A stretch of DNA of 64,000 nucleotides from NCBI GenBank assembly GCA_943331105.2, contig CALQKH020000003.1, positions 62,001 through 126,000 on the forward strand, written 5' to 3'. Each line of letters starts with the position of its first letter. Position 1 is the stretch's first letter. The position numbers and the translations under genes are program-made. The notes beneath the pieces are model-generated. The model worked only from the letters and a program-made list of their open reading frames with translations. It made no database searches and was not told where the DNA came from. The stretch comes from Akkermansia muciniphila (lineage in GTDB: Bacteria > Pseudomonadota > Gammaproteobacteria > Burkholderiales > Burkholderiaceae_C). Positions 36,721 to 46,664 of this stretch are shown in pieces.

Positions 36721-37380
36721 TCAGCGGAAACGCGACTGGGGAACCACTTTCATCTCGCCGTCCAAAGAGGCGATGTAAGCGGAGATGGCTTTCAGCTCGG
36801 CATTGGTGAATTGCTTGGCGATACCGCCCATAACGCCATTGTTGCGGCCCCAAGTGGACTGGTTCTCAACTTTGTAGGATTTGAGCGCAACAAACAAAAA
36901 GTCTTTGTGTTGGCCCGCCAGCTTGGGATAGCTGGGGTCGATCGGCTTGTTGAAGTTATCGCCGTGACATGAAATGCAAGCACCTTTTTGCAGCAAGGCC
37001 GCGACTTTGGCATCGGGGGCTTTAGGCGCTGTGGTGACGGGCTTGGTGTTGCCATGTTGCTCGTAGTAAGCACCCAGATCAGCCATATCCTGCTCGGTCA
37101 GGGTGTCGGCAATGCCGCGCATGGTGGGGTGTTTGCGTTCGCCTTTTTTATAGGCATTGAGCGAAGAAACGATGTATTTTGCGTTTTGACCCGAAATCAT
37201 GGGTACGCGGTAGATCTCGGGGAAGCTGGCTTGATAGCCCTTGATGCCATGGCAACCGATACACATGGCAATTTTTTGCTCGCCGACTTTGGCATCACCC
37301 TTGATCTCTTGGGCATGGACAGAAAAGGCGGTCACTGAGGCGACAGCCAGGGCAAACATCGAGGTCAACAGCTTATTCAT
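36721..37380 (-). CDS. Diheme cytochrome c4-like protein
   Basis: 219-aa periplasmic c-type cytochrome. Signal peptide MNKLLTSMFALAVASVTA and onward, cleaved near VHA-QEI. Two heme motifs, CIGCH (about residue 39) and CISCH (about 138), sit in two similar c-type domains with Met ligands (for example HPTMRGIA). ATG 37380 removes a spurious 12-codon extension. Cytochrome c4 passes electrons to terminal oxidases. It diverges from the MoxR ATPase. Confidence 0.92.
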   Translation of the reverse strand: MNKLLTSMFALAVASVTAFSVHAQEIKGDAKVGEQKIAMCIGCHGIKGYQASFPEIYRVPMISGQNAKYIVSSLNAYKKGERKHPTMRGIADTLTEQDMADLGAYYEQHGNTKPVTTAPKAPDAKVAALLQKGACISCHGDNFNKPIDPSYPKLAGQHKDFLFVALKSYKVENQSTWGRNNGVMGGIAKQFTNAELKAISAYIASLDGEMKVVPQSRFR

Positions 37381-37486
37381 TTTGCTCACACAATCCAAAC
37401 GATTGATAAAAATCAACTGCCGATTATATCGGGCTGGCCCTCATAATCCTGACAAACCCTTTGACCTTTTCCGAGAACTTGCTGCC

Positions 37487-38329
37487 ATGAAATTCCAAGG
37501 AACCGAAAACTACGTTGCCACACAGGACCTGATGCTGGCGGTCAACGCTGCCATCACCCTCAAGCGCCCCTTGCTGGTCAAAGGCGAACCCGGCACTGGG
37601 AAAACCATGTTGGCCGAAGAGGTCGCCCAGTCTTTGGGGCTGCCCTTGCTGCAGTGGCACATCAAATCCACCACCAAAGCGCAGCAAGGTCTGTACGAAT
37701 ACGATGCCGTGAGCCGTCTGCGCGACAGCCAGTTGGGTGAGGAAAAGGTCAAGGACATCGAGAACTACATCATCAAAGGCGTGCTCTGGCAGGCGTTCAC
37801 CTCAGAGACGCCTGTGGCCATCCTGATCGACGAGATCGACAAGGCCGACATCGAATTCCCAAACGACTTGCTGCGCGAAATCGATCGCATGGAGTTTTAC
37901 TGCTACGAAACGCGCCAGCTGATCAAGGCCAAGACGCGCCCGCTGGTGTTCATCACATCCAACAACGAGAAAGAGCTGCCTGACGCCTTTCTGCGCCGCT
38001 GCTTTTTCCATTACATCAAGTTTCCAGAAGCGGACACGATGCGCCAGATCGTGGACGTGCACTTCCCCACCCTCAAGAAAGACCTGTTGGCATTGGCCCT
38101 CAAGACCTTCTACGATGTGCGCGGCTTGCCCGGCCTGAAGAAAAAGCCATCGACCAGCGAACTGCTGGACTGGCTGAAACTGCTGGTGGCCGAAGACATC
38201 CCGCTTGAAGCCCTCCAAAGCGCAGACCAAAAAGTCTCGGTGCCGCCCCTGGTGGGCGCTTTGCTCAAAAACGAGCAAGACGTGACCTTGTTTGAAAAGC
38301 TGGTCTTCATGAACCAGCGAAACCGCTGA
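37487..38329 (+). CDS. MoxR-family AAA ATPase
   Basis: 280-aa AAA+ ATPase. Walker A is GEPGTGKTM and Walker B is AILIDEIDKAD, with sensor-1 region VFITSNNEKELPDAFLRRC. ATG 37487 (MKFQGTENY) starts at the family N-terminus; the longer frame overlaps the divergent cytochrome. MoxR ATPases act with VWA-domain proteins as chaperones for cofactor insertion or complex assembly. Here the VWA partner is two genes downstream, with an acetyltransferase in between. Confidence 0.92.
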   Translation: MKFQGTENYVATQDLMLAVNAAITLKRPLLVKGEPGTGKTMLAEEVAQSLGLPLLQWHIKSTTKAQQGLYEYDAVSRLRDSQLGEEKVKDIENYIIKGVLWQAFTSETPVAILIDEIDKADIEFPNDLLREIDRMEFYCYETRQLIKAKTRPLVFITSNNEKELPDAFLRRCFFHYIKFPEADTMRQIVDVHFPTLKKDLLALALKTFYDVRGLPGLKKKPSTSELLDWLKLLVAEDIPLEALQSADQKVSVPPLVGALLKNEQDVTLFEKLVFMNQRNR

Positions 38330-38333
38330 AGCC

Positions 38334-38963
38334 ATGAACGCCTTTGCCCCGCCCGTGACTCTGGCCGGCGCACACGTCCGGCTAGAACCCTTGCGGGCTG
38401 ATCACCATGGCGCGCTGGTCGAGGCGGTGCAAGACGGCCAGCTGTGGCAGCTCTGGTACACCGCCATCCCCACGCCTGAAGGCATGGCGGCCGAAATCGA
38501 GCGCCGCCTGGAGTTGCAAGCCAAAGGCGCCATGTGCCCGTTTGCGGTGGTTGACCCTGCCACAGGCCAAGCTGTGGGCATGACCACTTACATGAACATC
38601 GACGCTGGCAACCGCCGGGTGGAAATCGGCTCAACTTGGTACCGCCAAAGCGTGCAGCGCACGCCGCTCAACACCGAGGCCAAACGCTTGTTGCTGGCCC
38701 ACGCCTTCGAAAAATTGAATTGCATCGCGGTAGAGTTCCGTACGCACTTCTTCAACCAGCAAAGCCGCCGAGCCATCGAGCGTCTGGGGGCCAAGCTCGA
38801 CGGCATTTTGCGCAACCACCAGATCAATTTCCACCCTTTGGGCGCTGGCGCACTGCGCGACACCTGCGTGTACAGCATCATCACCAGCGAATGGCCCAAT
38901 GTGCGCGCCCACCTCGACTTCCAATTGAAGCGCGCCAGACCTGAGGAACCCCGGTCATGCTGA
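38334..38963 (+). CDS. GNAT-family N-acetyltransferase (RimJ/RimL-like)
   Basis: 209-aa acetyltransferase with the RimJ/RimL layout: N-terminal VTLAGAHVRLEPLRADHHGA, central PFAVVDPATGQAVGMTTY and the acetyl-CoA-binding helix after TEAKRLLLAHAFEKLNC. It starts 4 bp after the MoxR gene and overlaps the VWA gene by 7 bp, so it is embedded in the MoxR/VWA operon. The acetylated target is unknown; a partner of that system is possible. Confidence 0.88.
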   Translation: MNAFAPPVTLAGAHVRLEPLRADHHGALVEAVQDGQLWQLWYTAIPTPEGMAAEIERRLELQAKGAMCPFAVVDPATGQAVGMTTYMNIDAGNRRVEIGSTWYRQSVQRTPLNTEAKRLLLAHAFEKLNCIAVEFRTHFFNQQSRRAIERLGAKLDGILRNHQINFHPLGAGALRDTCVYSIITSEWPNVRAHLDFQLKRARPEEPRSC

Positions 38964-40141
38964 TCGATTTTTTCTACACCCTGCGTGCCGCCAAGCTCCC
39001 TGTTTCGGTGCGCGAGTACCTCACGCTGCTTGAAGCCTTGCAGGCCAATGTGGTCGGCCCAGCCTCTGAGGCTTGCAGCATCGACGATTTTTATCACCTG
39101 GCCCGCACCGTGATGGTCAAGGATGAAAAGCACTTTGACAAGTTCGACAAGGCTTTCGGGGCTTACTTCAAGGGCGTGGAGATGCTGACCGACTTCACCA
39201 AGGAAGTGCCTCTGGACTGGCTGGAAAAAATCCTCCAGAAAGAACTCACGCCCGAGCAAAAAGCCGCCATCGAAAAGATGGGCTGGGACGAGTTGATGGA
39301 AACCCTCAAGAAGCGCCTTGAGGAACAAAAAGAACGCCACGAAGGCGGTAACAAGTGGATTGGCACGGGCGGCACCTCGCCTTTTGGCAACGGCGGCTAC
39401 AACCCGCAGGGCATCCGCATCGGCGGCAAAGGTGGCAACAAAAGCGCCGTCAAAGTCTGGGACCAGCGGGCCTACAAGGACTACGACGACAGCCAAGAGC
39501 TGGGTACGCGCAACATCAAGGTGGCCCTGCGCCGACTGCGCCGCTTTGCGCGTGAGGGTTCGCAAGAAGAGTTGGACTTGGACGGCACCATCCGCAAAAC
39601 AGCGGCCAATGCCGGCTATCTCGACATCTTGATGCGACCCGAGCGCCACAACAATGTGAAAGTGCTGCTGCTCATGGACGTGGGCGGCACCATGGACGAA
39701 CACATTGCCCGCGTGGAAGAAATGTTCTCAGCTGTGAAAGCCGAGTTCAAGCACCTTGATTTTTATTACTTCCACAACTGCGTTTATGACTTCATGTGGA
39801 AGAACAACAAGCGCCGCTACGCTGAGAAGTTTCCGACTTGGGACATCCTGCGCAAATACAACAAGGACTACAAGCTGATCTTCATCGGGGATGCCACCAT
39901 GAGCCCCTATGAAATTTTGCAAAAAGGCGGCAGTGTCGAATACAACAACGAAGAAGCCGGGGCAGAGTGGCTGCAGCGCCTGACCCACACCTTTCCCAAG
40001 TACGCTTGGATCAACCCCGAGCCCCAAGGCGTCTGGCAATACCGCCAAAGCATCTCTATCATTCAGCAGCTCATGAGCCAGCGCATGTTCCCCTTGACCC
40101 TGAAGGGCTTGGAAGATGCGATGCGCTTGCTGAGCAAATGA
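38957..40141 (+). CDS. VWA-domain CoxE-like protein
   Basis: 394-aa protein of the CoxE-like VWA family. An N-terminal helical region (about 1-110) is followed by a Gly-rich linker (about 130-160: GGTSPFGNGGYNPQGI) and a C-terminal VWA domain. Its MIDAS motif reads LLMDVGGTMD, with Gly-Gly in place of the DxSxS serine. Such proteins pair with MoxR ATPases. Its stop overlaps the start of tamA (ATGA), an unusual direct coupling to outer-membrane assembly genes. Confidence 0.9.
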   Translation: MLIDFFYTLRAAKLPVSVREYLTLLEALQANVVGPASEACSIDDFYHLARTVMVKDEKHFDKFDKAFGAYFKGVEMLTDFTKEVPLDWLEKILQKELTPEQKAAIEKMGWDELMETLKKRLEEQKERHEGGNKWIGTGGTSPFGNGGYNPQGIRIGGKGGNKSAVKVWDQRAYKDYDDSQELGTRNIKVALRRLRRFAREGSQEELDLDGTIRKTAANAGYLDILMRPERHNNVKVLLLMDVGGTMDEHIARVEEMFSAVKAEFKHLDFYYFHNCVYDFMWKNNKRRYAEKFPTWDILRKYNKDYKLIFIGDATMSPYEILQKGGSVEYNNEEAGAEWLQRLTHTFPKYAWINPEPQGVWQYRQSISIIQQLMSQRMFPLTLKGLEDAMRLLSK

Positions 40142-41967
40142 GATGCTTTAAGACCGGTCACATCTTCACAGTCCTGCTGCTGGGCCTGTTCGGTTTTTTT
40201 GCGGCTTGGAGCCCTAGCGCCCGTGCCGAGAGTGTCTCCAGCTTGGTCGGTAAATCGGCTCCAGTGCCCTTGGCTTTTAGCTGGGAGGTGAACAGCTCCG
40301 ATGAGGACATCCGCGATTTGCTGTTGCAGCACATGGAACTTCAGCGCTACCAAGCCCTGAGCGATTTAGACGACACCGAATTGACGCGATTGCTGGAAGA
40401 TGCCGATGAACAAGCGCGCGAACTGTTGGCCACCCAAGGATTTTTCAACCCCCAACTGGTCTGGCAACAAGACAAGACAAAAGGCCCTCATCCACTGGGT
40501 CAAGTCACCCTGTCGGTGAAGACCGGCCCGGCCGCGCGCGTTAGCCAAATGCATTGGCAGTGGCTGGGCGAACTCACACAAGCGCCAACCGGCCCTCATC
40601 AACTGGCCAACATTCAGAATCAATGGGGCTTGCCACCTGGTGCCACCTTCACACAAGCCGCTTGGAACCGTGCCAAAAACAATGCCTTGCGGCAACTCGT
40701 CTCCGAACATTACCCTTGGGGCCGCCTGGCCACCAGCGAGGCCCGGGTGGACGCCGAGAACAACCAAGTGGTTCTGAGCGTGACGATGGACTCCGGCCCC
40801 GCCGTTCGATTGGGCGATTTGAACATCACAGGCGCAAGCAAATACGGCGCCTTGCAAGTCGAGCGCCTGGCTCGTTTGTCCCCCAATCAACTCTACCGAC
40901 AAAGCGATTTGCTGGAAGCCCAACAACGCTTGGTGCTCAGCGGCTTTTACGACTCGGTTTTTGTCAGCCTAGAGCCCGAAGGCAACTTGGCGCGGGCACC
41001 CGTCAACATCGAGCTCAAAGAGAGCCTGCGCCAAAGATGGCTCTTAGGCGCCGGCGTGCGCAGTGACAGCGGCCCTCGCCTGACGGCTGAACATACGCAC
41101 CACAGCATCCCGGGCTTGAATTGGCGGGCCGTGAGCCGTCTGGCGATTGACAAAGATCTGCAAACCATGGGGCTCGACCTGCTGGCCCCGCCCGACAGCA
41201 CTTTGTGGCGCTGGAACACCTCGGCGCAGATCAACCGCCAAGTGCGCGATAACGATGTGATCAGCAGCCAACGTTGGCGTGCAGGCCGCATCCAAACAGC
41301 CCCCAAAATTGACCGCTCTTATTACGCGCAATACGACGTGGCCTCACAGCAAAGCAATGACTTGGGCAACTTGGAATCGGTCAGTGGCAACTTCGCCTGG
41401 ACATGGCGCGACTTTGACAGCCTTCCTTTTCCAAGCCGAGGCTTAGGTTTGGGCATCGAACTGGGCTCTGGGGTCATTTTGGGAGCCACATACCAGCCGT
41501 ATGTGCGCTGGCTGGCCAAAGGCCTCAGCTTATGGCCATTGGGTCAAAACAGCGGCCGCCTGGCCGTGCGGGCCTCCATGGGCAGTGTGGTCAGCCAAGA
41601 CACGAGAAATTTACCGACCACCCAACTGTTCCTCACTGGCGGTGACAACAGCGTTCGGGGATACGCTTTGAACAGCATCGGCGTGGACTTAGGCAACGGA
41701 CAAATCGGCGCAGGCCGTTACCTGAGCACCGGCAGCGTGGAATGGCAGCGCCCATTGCGTTGGAAAGGCCAACTGACCGATTGGGAGACCGCCGTCTTTG
41801 CTGACGCAGGCGCCGTCGCCAACGAGTTGCACCTGCTGCGCACCCAATGGAGTTATGGCATGGGGGCACGCTGGCGCAGCCCGATTGGCCCAGTGCGCAT
41901 CGACTTGGCGCATGCCCAGGCCTTACAAAAATGGCGTCTGCACTTGAGTGTGGGGTTCACCTTTTGA
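40138..41967 (+). CDS. tamA: Outer-membrane translocation and assembly protein TamA
   Basis: 609-aa BamA/Omp85-superfamily protein. Signal peptide MRCFKTGHIFTVLLLGLFGF and onward, cleaved near ARA-ESV. Three POTRA-like repeats (about 50-290; one carries VRLGDLNITG) precede a C-terminal 16-strand barrel (about 300-609), including GGDNSVRGYALNSIG, the RGY loop motif of Omp85 proteins. ATG 40138 overlaps the VWA stop. It is followed by tamB, its standard partner, 24 bp downstream. Function: insertion of outer-membrane proteins or lipid transport with TamB. Confidence 0.92.
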   Translation: MRCFKTGHIFTVLLLGLFGFFAAWSPSARAESVSSLVGKSAPVPLAFSWEVNSSDEDIRDLLLQHMELQRYQALSDLDDTELTRLLEDADEQARELLATQGFFNPQLVWQQDKTKGPHPLGQVTLSVKTGPAARVSQMHWQWLGELTQAPTGPHQLANIQNQWGLPPGATFTQAAWNRAKNNALRQLVSEHYPWGRLATSEARVDAENNQVVLSVTMDSGPAVRLGDLNITGASKYGALQVERLARLSPNQLYRQSDLLEAQQRLVLSGFYDSVFVSLEPEGNLARAPVNIELKESLRQRWLLGAGVRSDSGPRLTAEHTHHSIPGLNWRAVSRLAIDKDLQTMGLDLLAPPDSTLWRWNTSAQINRQVRDNDVISSQRWRAGRIQTAPKIDRSYYAQYDVASQQSNDLGNLESVSGNFAWTWRDFDSLPFPSRGLGLGIELGSGVILGATYQPYVRWLAKGLSLWPLGQNSGRLAVRASMGSVVSQDTRNLPTTQLFLTGGDNSVRGYALNSIGVDLGNGQIGAGRYLSTGSVEWQRPLRWKGQLTDWETAVFADAGAVANELHLLRTQWSYGMGARWRSPIGPVRIDLAHAQALQKWRLHLSVGFTF

Positions 41968-41991
41968 AGCATCCCAAAAACACCTGATGCC

Positions 41992-44900
41992 ATGCACGCG
42001 CCACCTTCGCCCCCTCTGAAGCCCCGACTCCCAGCGTCGGTGCTCCGCCGCGCCTCGCTTTGGCTGGGCACATGGTCGCTGCGCAGCCTGTCGGCCTTGT
42101 TGGGCCCGATGGTCTTGGTGATCTTGGCTGCGTCATTGTGGTTTTGGACGGGCACCGAGGGTTCATTGGCCACGGCTTTGAAATGGGCTGACAAAGCACT
42201 GCCTGCAGGGCAACATTTGACCAGCAGCCATGTTCAAGGCAGTTTGCGCCAAGGTGGTCGCATCGGCCAACTGGCGTGGCGTGCACCTTTGCTCCAGGTA
42301 CAAGCCCAAGATGCCGACATCGTCATCGACTGGTCGCTGCTTTGGAAGCAACCATGGCCAGTGCAAAGTCTTCACCTCAAATCGCTGCACATTCATGACC
42401 AGCGACCTACCAAACCCTTGACCCCTTTGCTGGACTTGAACTGGCCACTGCCTGTACAAATGGCCCTGAAAGTGGATCATTTCCAATGGCAAGGCGCCAC
42501 GCCTGTGACGCTGACGGGTGTGCAGGCGCAATACGCCTATGACGGCCGCGACCACACCCTGAAAGTCACCGCGCTGACCTTGGCCCAAGGTCAATACAGC
42601 TTGCAAGCCCGTCTGCAAGGCACTGCGCCCATGGCTTTGACACTGGACATTGAAGGGCTGATTAAAACGCCACCCATTGGCGGCACACCCGCTTTGGCAC
42701 TGCAGCTCAACGCCTCTGCTCATGGCACGCTGTCTGGGCCAGAGGCCCAACTCAACGTCACTGCAGCCATTGCGCCAGCGCCCCATCAGCCCTCTTGGCC
42801 TCAAGGCAAGTCGCCCGTTCAATTGTCTTTGCAGGCCGATGTGCGGCCGTGGCAACAACCCGCTATCGTGCAAGCCCAAGGGCAGTGGCAAGCCTTGAAC
42901 TTGGCACCTTTTTGGCCACAAGCACCACAAACCCACTTGAATGGCCAGGCACAACTCAAGCCCGATGGCCCAGACTGGTCTTTGCAAGCCGAGCTTCGCA
43001 ACCTGCTGCCTGGCGCATGGGACTTGCAAAGGCTACCCGTCAGTCAGTTGACACTGAACGCACGCCACCAGCAAGGCCTGTGGCAAGTCCTGCCATCCCA
43101 GGCCCAGATGGCGGGCGGACAGGTGCAGGTTCAAGCGACTCAAAGCCAGGCGGGTTGGACCGGTAGCATGGCGGTCTCTGGCATCCATCCTGATCAGCTG
43201 CACACCTCACTTGCAGGTTCGCCCATTCAGGGCCGATTGCACGCGCATGAAACAGGGACAGGCCCAATCCGCTTTGATGCCCAATTGGAGGCTCCAGCCG
43301 CAACCATCTCGCCCGTCAAAGCCCGGTCCACCCGCAACACTGCGCACGGTTTTCAGTTTGAACATCTGGAGGTGGCAGGCCAGTGGCAAGACCCCATCTG
43401 GCAGATCGACGCCCTGAAAATCAGAGCCCAACAGGTCCGCTTGGACGCAAACTTCAAACTATCGCCCGCACAAGCATCAGCAGAAGGCCAATGGGTTTTG
43501 CAATTGCCCGGATTGCGTGCCCAAGCGCAGGGACGCATCGCGCCGATGGATGGCCGGGGCCAACTCGACGTTGAGGTGCAAGATGCCTCAGTCAGTTTGG
43601 CTTGGCTCAGCAAACTGCCAGGATGGCGCGTGCGCCTAGAAGGGCTAAACGCCTCTGGCCCGGGTCAACTCAAGGCCGAATGGCAAGGCGGCTATGCGCA
43701 AGCCGACACGCCTCTCAAGCTGAACGCTCAATGGCCCCGCCTGTCTTGGCAAACTGCTCAACAAGCGCCATGGACCCTAGATCAAGGCCAGTTACAAATG
43801 GTGGGCACACCCTTGTCTTGGCAAGCGCAATGGCAAGCTGACTTGGGTCAGGGCCAGCCTTGGTCGCGCGTGCAAGCTCGGTTGAGCGCTGCACGTCCAG
43901 ACTTACAAAGTCAGCAATGGAGGGGCGCGTTAGACAAGCTCGACCTGCAAACCCTCCATTCCAAGTCAGAGGTCGCGTGGCGTTTGCAACTGCCAAAAAC
44001 CATGGCTTGGCAAGCCGATCTGGGGGCCTCACCCTTGGCGTTAACTTGGTCCAACGCCGACTGGCAAGTGCAAGGCCCGAGCACAGGCAGCACCCGTGTG
44101 CAGATTGAGCCAGGCCACTGGACATGGACACGCCCTGGACAAATACCACGCACCAAGTTCGCTGCCCACTGGGAAGATTTGCCACTGAACTGGTTGCCCA
44201 AAGAATGGCGCATGGGCATCCAAAACGATGTCCTGTTGAATGGGCAGCTGCAACTGACGCAGAACGAGGACACGGTTCTCACAGCAAAAATTCAGCGCAG
44301 CAGGGGCGACTTGCGCATCCAGACCGAACCTTCGCCAGGCCAACTGACTGCAGCGGGTTTGCGCGAGGCCACCTTGGTTTTGCACGTTCAAAACGAAAAA
44401 CTACAAGCCGATCTGCAGTGGGACAGCCAATACATGGGCCAAGCGCAAGCACAAGTCCTGAGCACGCTGAGCCGCACAGCACAAGGATGGCAGTGGCCTG
44501 CCCAAGCACCCTTGCGCGGTACGGTCAAAGCGCGTTTGCCACAAATCGGTGCTTGGTCAGTTTTGGCACCGCCGGGTTGGCGTGTTCAGGGCACACTGGA
44601 TGCCCAGTTTGATTTGGCAGGGACACGCAGCCAGCCGCAATGGCTAGGTCGCCTGCAAGCCGATCAATTGGCGGTTCGCTCAGCTGTTCAAGGCATCGCA
44701 TTTGACCAAGGCCAGATGCAAGCACGATTGCAAGGCCAAGAACTGATCCTCGAGAGTTTGAGCCTGCGCGGGGCCGGGCTCCAAGGCGGTGAAATTTCTG
44801 CGCGGGGCCGAATCAAGCTTGCACCCAGCGCATCAAACATGACCCCATCGACGCCCAACCCTTTGCACGCAGCTCAGATGAGCTTGCAAATGGAAGCGAA

Positions 44901-45864
44901 GGCCCTTCGTGTGAGCAACCGCGCTGACCGTCGACTGGTGATATCAGGACAAGTCACGGCCCAAATGCAAACCGGGCTGATGCAAATCAGAGGACTTCTC
45001 AAGGCCGATCAAGCCTTGTTTCTTTTACCCGATGAAAGCACCCCCCAATTGGGGGACGATGTGGTGGTCGTGCGGCCCCCATCTGAATCGCGAAACGTCG
45101 CCTCAACAAGTGTCATTCAGCCAACCGAAGCGACCTGGATCGGCGTGCCTGATGTGCGCGTCACCCTTGATTTGGGGCCTGACTTTCAGCTCCAAGGCAA
45201 AGGCCTGAATACACGCCTCACTGGACAACTGGAATTGATCAGCAACGCCAGCAGCCAAGGACTGCCTCGACTCTTAGGCCAGGTGCGCACTTTGGGTGGT
45301 CGTTACAAAGCATATGGGCAGCAACTCAACATCAGCACCGGCGTTTTGCGTTTCAATGGCGCCTATGACAACCCGGGGTTAGAAATCATCGCATTGCGCC
45401 CCCATCTGTCCCAGCGCGTGGGCGTTCAGGTTTCGGGTTCCGCGTTGCTCCCTCGCATTCGCTTGTATGCCGACCCCGACATGCCCGACGCCGACAAACT
45501 GGCTTGGCTGGTTCTGGGGCGTTCGGCGGCCAGCGGTGGCGCCGAATCGGCCGTACTTCAACAAGCGGCCATGGCTTTGCTCAGTGGGAACGGCAAAACA
45601 TTCAGCGGCGAGTTGGCAGGCAACCTGGGTTTGGATGAAATCAGTTTGGCCACCAGCACACGCACAGGGACCACCGCCACTGGCGCCGCCGTCACACTGG
45701 GCAAACGCTTGTCGCAAGACTTTTACATGGCCTACGAGACCAGCTTGAGTGGCACCATGGGCAGTCTGTTTATTTTTTACGACATCTCGCGCCGACTCAC
45801 TCTGCGCGCGCAGGCAGCCGAGCAAAGTGCACTTGATTTAATCTTCAACATCCGAAAAGATTGA
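41992..45864 (+). CDS. tamB: Translocation and assembly module TamB (DUF490)
   Basis: 1290-aa AsmA-like periplasm-spanning protein. A single N-terminal signal anchor (about 30-50: VLVILAASLWFW) is followed by a long Gln- and Trp-rich beta-helical body (60-1000), with many LQAxxQ-type repeats. The C-terminal DUF490 domain (about 1000-1290) contains YDNPGLEIIALRP and DADKLAWLVLGRSAAS, the TamB signature. Length fits the family (about 1250). Completes the tamAB pair; spans from inner membrane to TamA. Confidence 0.92.
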   Translation: MHAPPSPPLKPRLPASVLRRASLWLGTWSLRSLSALLGPMVLVILAASLWFWTGTEGSLATALKWADKALPAGQHLTSSHVQGSLRQGGRIGQLAWRAPLLQVQAQDADIVIDWSLLWKQPWPVQSLHLKSLHIHDQRPTKPLTPLLDLNWPLPVQMALKVDHFQWQGATPVTLTGVQAQYAYDGRDHTLKVTALTLAQGQYSLQARLQGTAPMALTLDIEGLIKTPPIGGTPALALQLNASAHGTLSGPEAQLNVTAAIAPAPHQPSWPQGKSPVQLSLQADVRPWQQPAIVQAQGQWQALNLAPFWPQAPQTHLNGQAQLKPDGPDWSLQAELRNLLPGAWDLQRLPVSQLTLNARHQQGLWQVLPSQAQMAGGQVQVQATQSQAGWTGSMAVSGIHPDQLHTSLAGSPIQGRLHAHETGTGPIRFDAQLEAPAATISPVKARSTRNTAHGFQFEHLEVAGQWQDPIWQIDALKIRAQQVRLDANFKLSPAQASAEGQWVLQLPGLRAQAQGRIAPMDGRGQLDVEVQDASVSLAWLSKLPGWRVRLEGLNASGPGQLKAEWQGGYAQADTPLKLNAQWPRLSWQTAQQAPWTLDQGQLQMVGTPLSWQAQWQADLGQGQPWSRVQARLSAARPDLQSQQWRGALDKLDLQTLHSKSEVAWRLQLPKTMAWQADLGASPLALTWSNADWQVQGPSTGSTRVQIEPGHWTWTRPGQIPRTKFAAHWEDLPLNWLPKEWRMGIQNDVLLNGQLQLTQNEDTVLTAKIQRSRGDLRIQTEPSPGQLTAAGLREATLVLHVQNEKLQADLQWDSQYMGQAQAQVLSTLSRTAQGWQWPAQAPLRGTVKARLPQIGAWSVLAPPGWRVQGTLDAQFDLAGTRSQPQWLGRLQADQLAVRSAVQGIAFDQGQMQARLQGQELILESLSLRGAGLQGGEISARGRIKLAPSASNMTPSTPNPLHAAQMSLQMEAKALRVSNRADRRLVISGQVTAQMQTGLMQIRGLLKADQALFLLPDESTPQLGDDVVVVRPPSESRNVASTSVIQPTEATWIGVPDVRVTLDLGPDFQLQGKGLNTRLTGQLELISNASSQGLPRLLGQVRTLGGRYKAYGQQLNISTGVLRFNGAYDNPGLEIIALRPHLSQRVGVQVSGSALLPRIRLYADPDMPDADKLAWLVLGRSAASGGAESAVLQQAAMALLSGNGKTFSGELAGNLGLDEISLATSTRTGTTATGAAVTLGKRLSQDFYMAYETSLSGTMGSLFIFYDISRRLTLRAQAAEQSALDLIFNIRKD

Positions 45865-45893
45865 CGGTGCCCCCCTTTGCATGGGCAGGCCGT

Positions 45894-46526
45894 TTACGAC
45901 TCGCTCTGCACGGTGTTCAGGTAACCATGCACCGCCAACCCCAATTCTTGTCGCGAAGCCTGCCGCGTCCGATCACCCCTGAACACCAATATTTCTTGCG
46001 CACACCAGCCGTACGCGATGGCGTGAACCATGGCTGACATGGACGTGATTTGCGACAAAGGTACTGCAGGGTAACGAGACTTGAAGGCATCTGACCAAGT
46101 CTGTTGAATCCCCATATGAAATGCCCGAAAACCTTGCAAATCCTCCACTTGACGCTCGATCATCATCAAGGCCGCCCACTCTTTGGGTTGCTGCAAAGCC
46201 ATCTCTACGCAATCGTCCAGCATGGCGTCGATCAAGGTACTGAACGAAGCGTCTGCGTGCCGAACCATGGTCTGACGCAAGGTTCTGATCAAGGCATCCC
46301 TTCGGGTTCGCATGGCCGAGGCAGCCAGAACTTGCAAATTTGGAAAGTAATCGTAAAAAGTTCCAATTCCAACACCAGCGATATCCACTACGTCGCGCAC
46401 TCTGACTTTTTGAAAATCCCCAGTGAGCATCAAAACCCGAACAAAGGCTTGCTCCAACGATAGAACAGTCATCAAACCACGTTGTTGACGTGGAATCTTC
46501 CTAGGAGCGTTCTGATCAAACTTCAC
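45894..46526 (-). CDS. TetR-family regulator
   Basis: 210-aa TetR-like protein. HTH region about 25-70 with DVVDIAGVGIGTFYDYFPN as helices 2-3, then a helical effector domain. The frame opens with GTG 46526; an internal ATG (MTVLSLEQ, residue 19) is possible, and neither has a strong ribosome-binding site. It diverges from the RodZ-like gene across an A/T-rich, 138-bp region with an inverted repeat that may be its operator. Effector unknown. Confidence 0.85.
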   Translation of the reverse strand: MKFDQNAPRKIPRQQRGLMTVLSLEQAFVRVLMLTGDFQKVRVRDVVDIAGVGIGTFYDYFPNLQVLAASAMRTRRDALIRTLRQTMVRHADASFSTLIDAMLDDCVEMALQQPKEWAALMMIERQVEDLQGFRAFHMGIQQTWSDAFKSRYPAVPLSQITSMSAMVHAIAYGWCAQEILVFRGDRTRQASRQELGLAVHGYLNTVQSES

Positions 46527-46558
46527 AATGGGTAGCGGTTAAAAAAATCCCGAACAAA

Positions 46559-46584
46559 TATATGAACACATAAGGTAACATATA
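46559..46584. promoter_or_regulatory. Inverted repeat between TetR and RodZ-like genes
   Basis: TATATG (46559-46564) and CATATA (46579-46584) are perfect arms 14 nt apart in an A/T-rich divergent promoter region. Likely TetR operator acting on one or both genes. Confidence 0.45.
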
Positions 46585-46664
46585 GGTCAACAAGCCCATT
46601 ATGGCCGTTTTTAAAAATTGCGCTTCTAATCTTTTCACCCCATTTTGGGGAATTTCACAAATCC

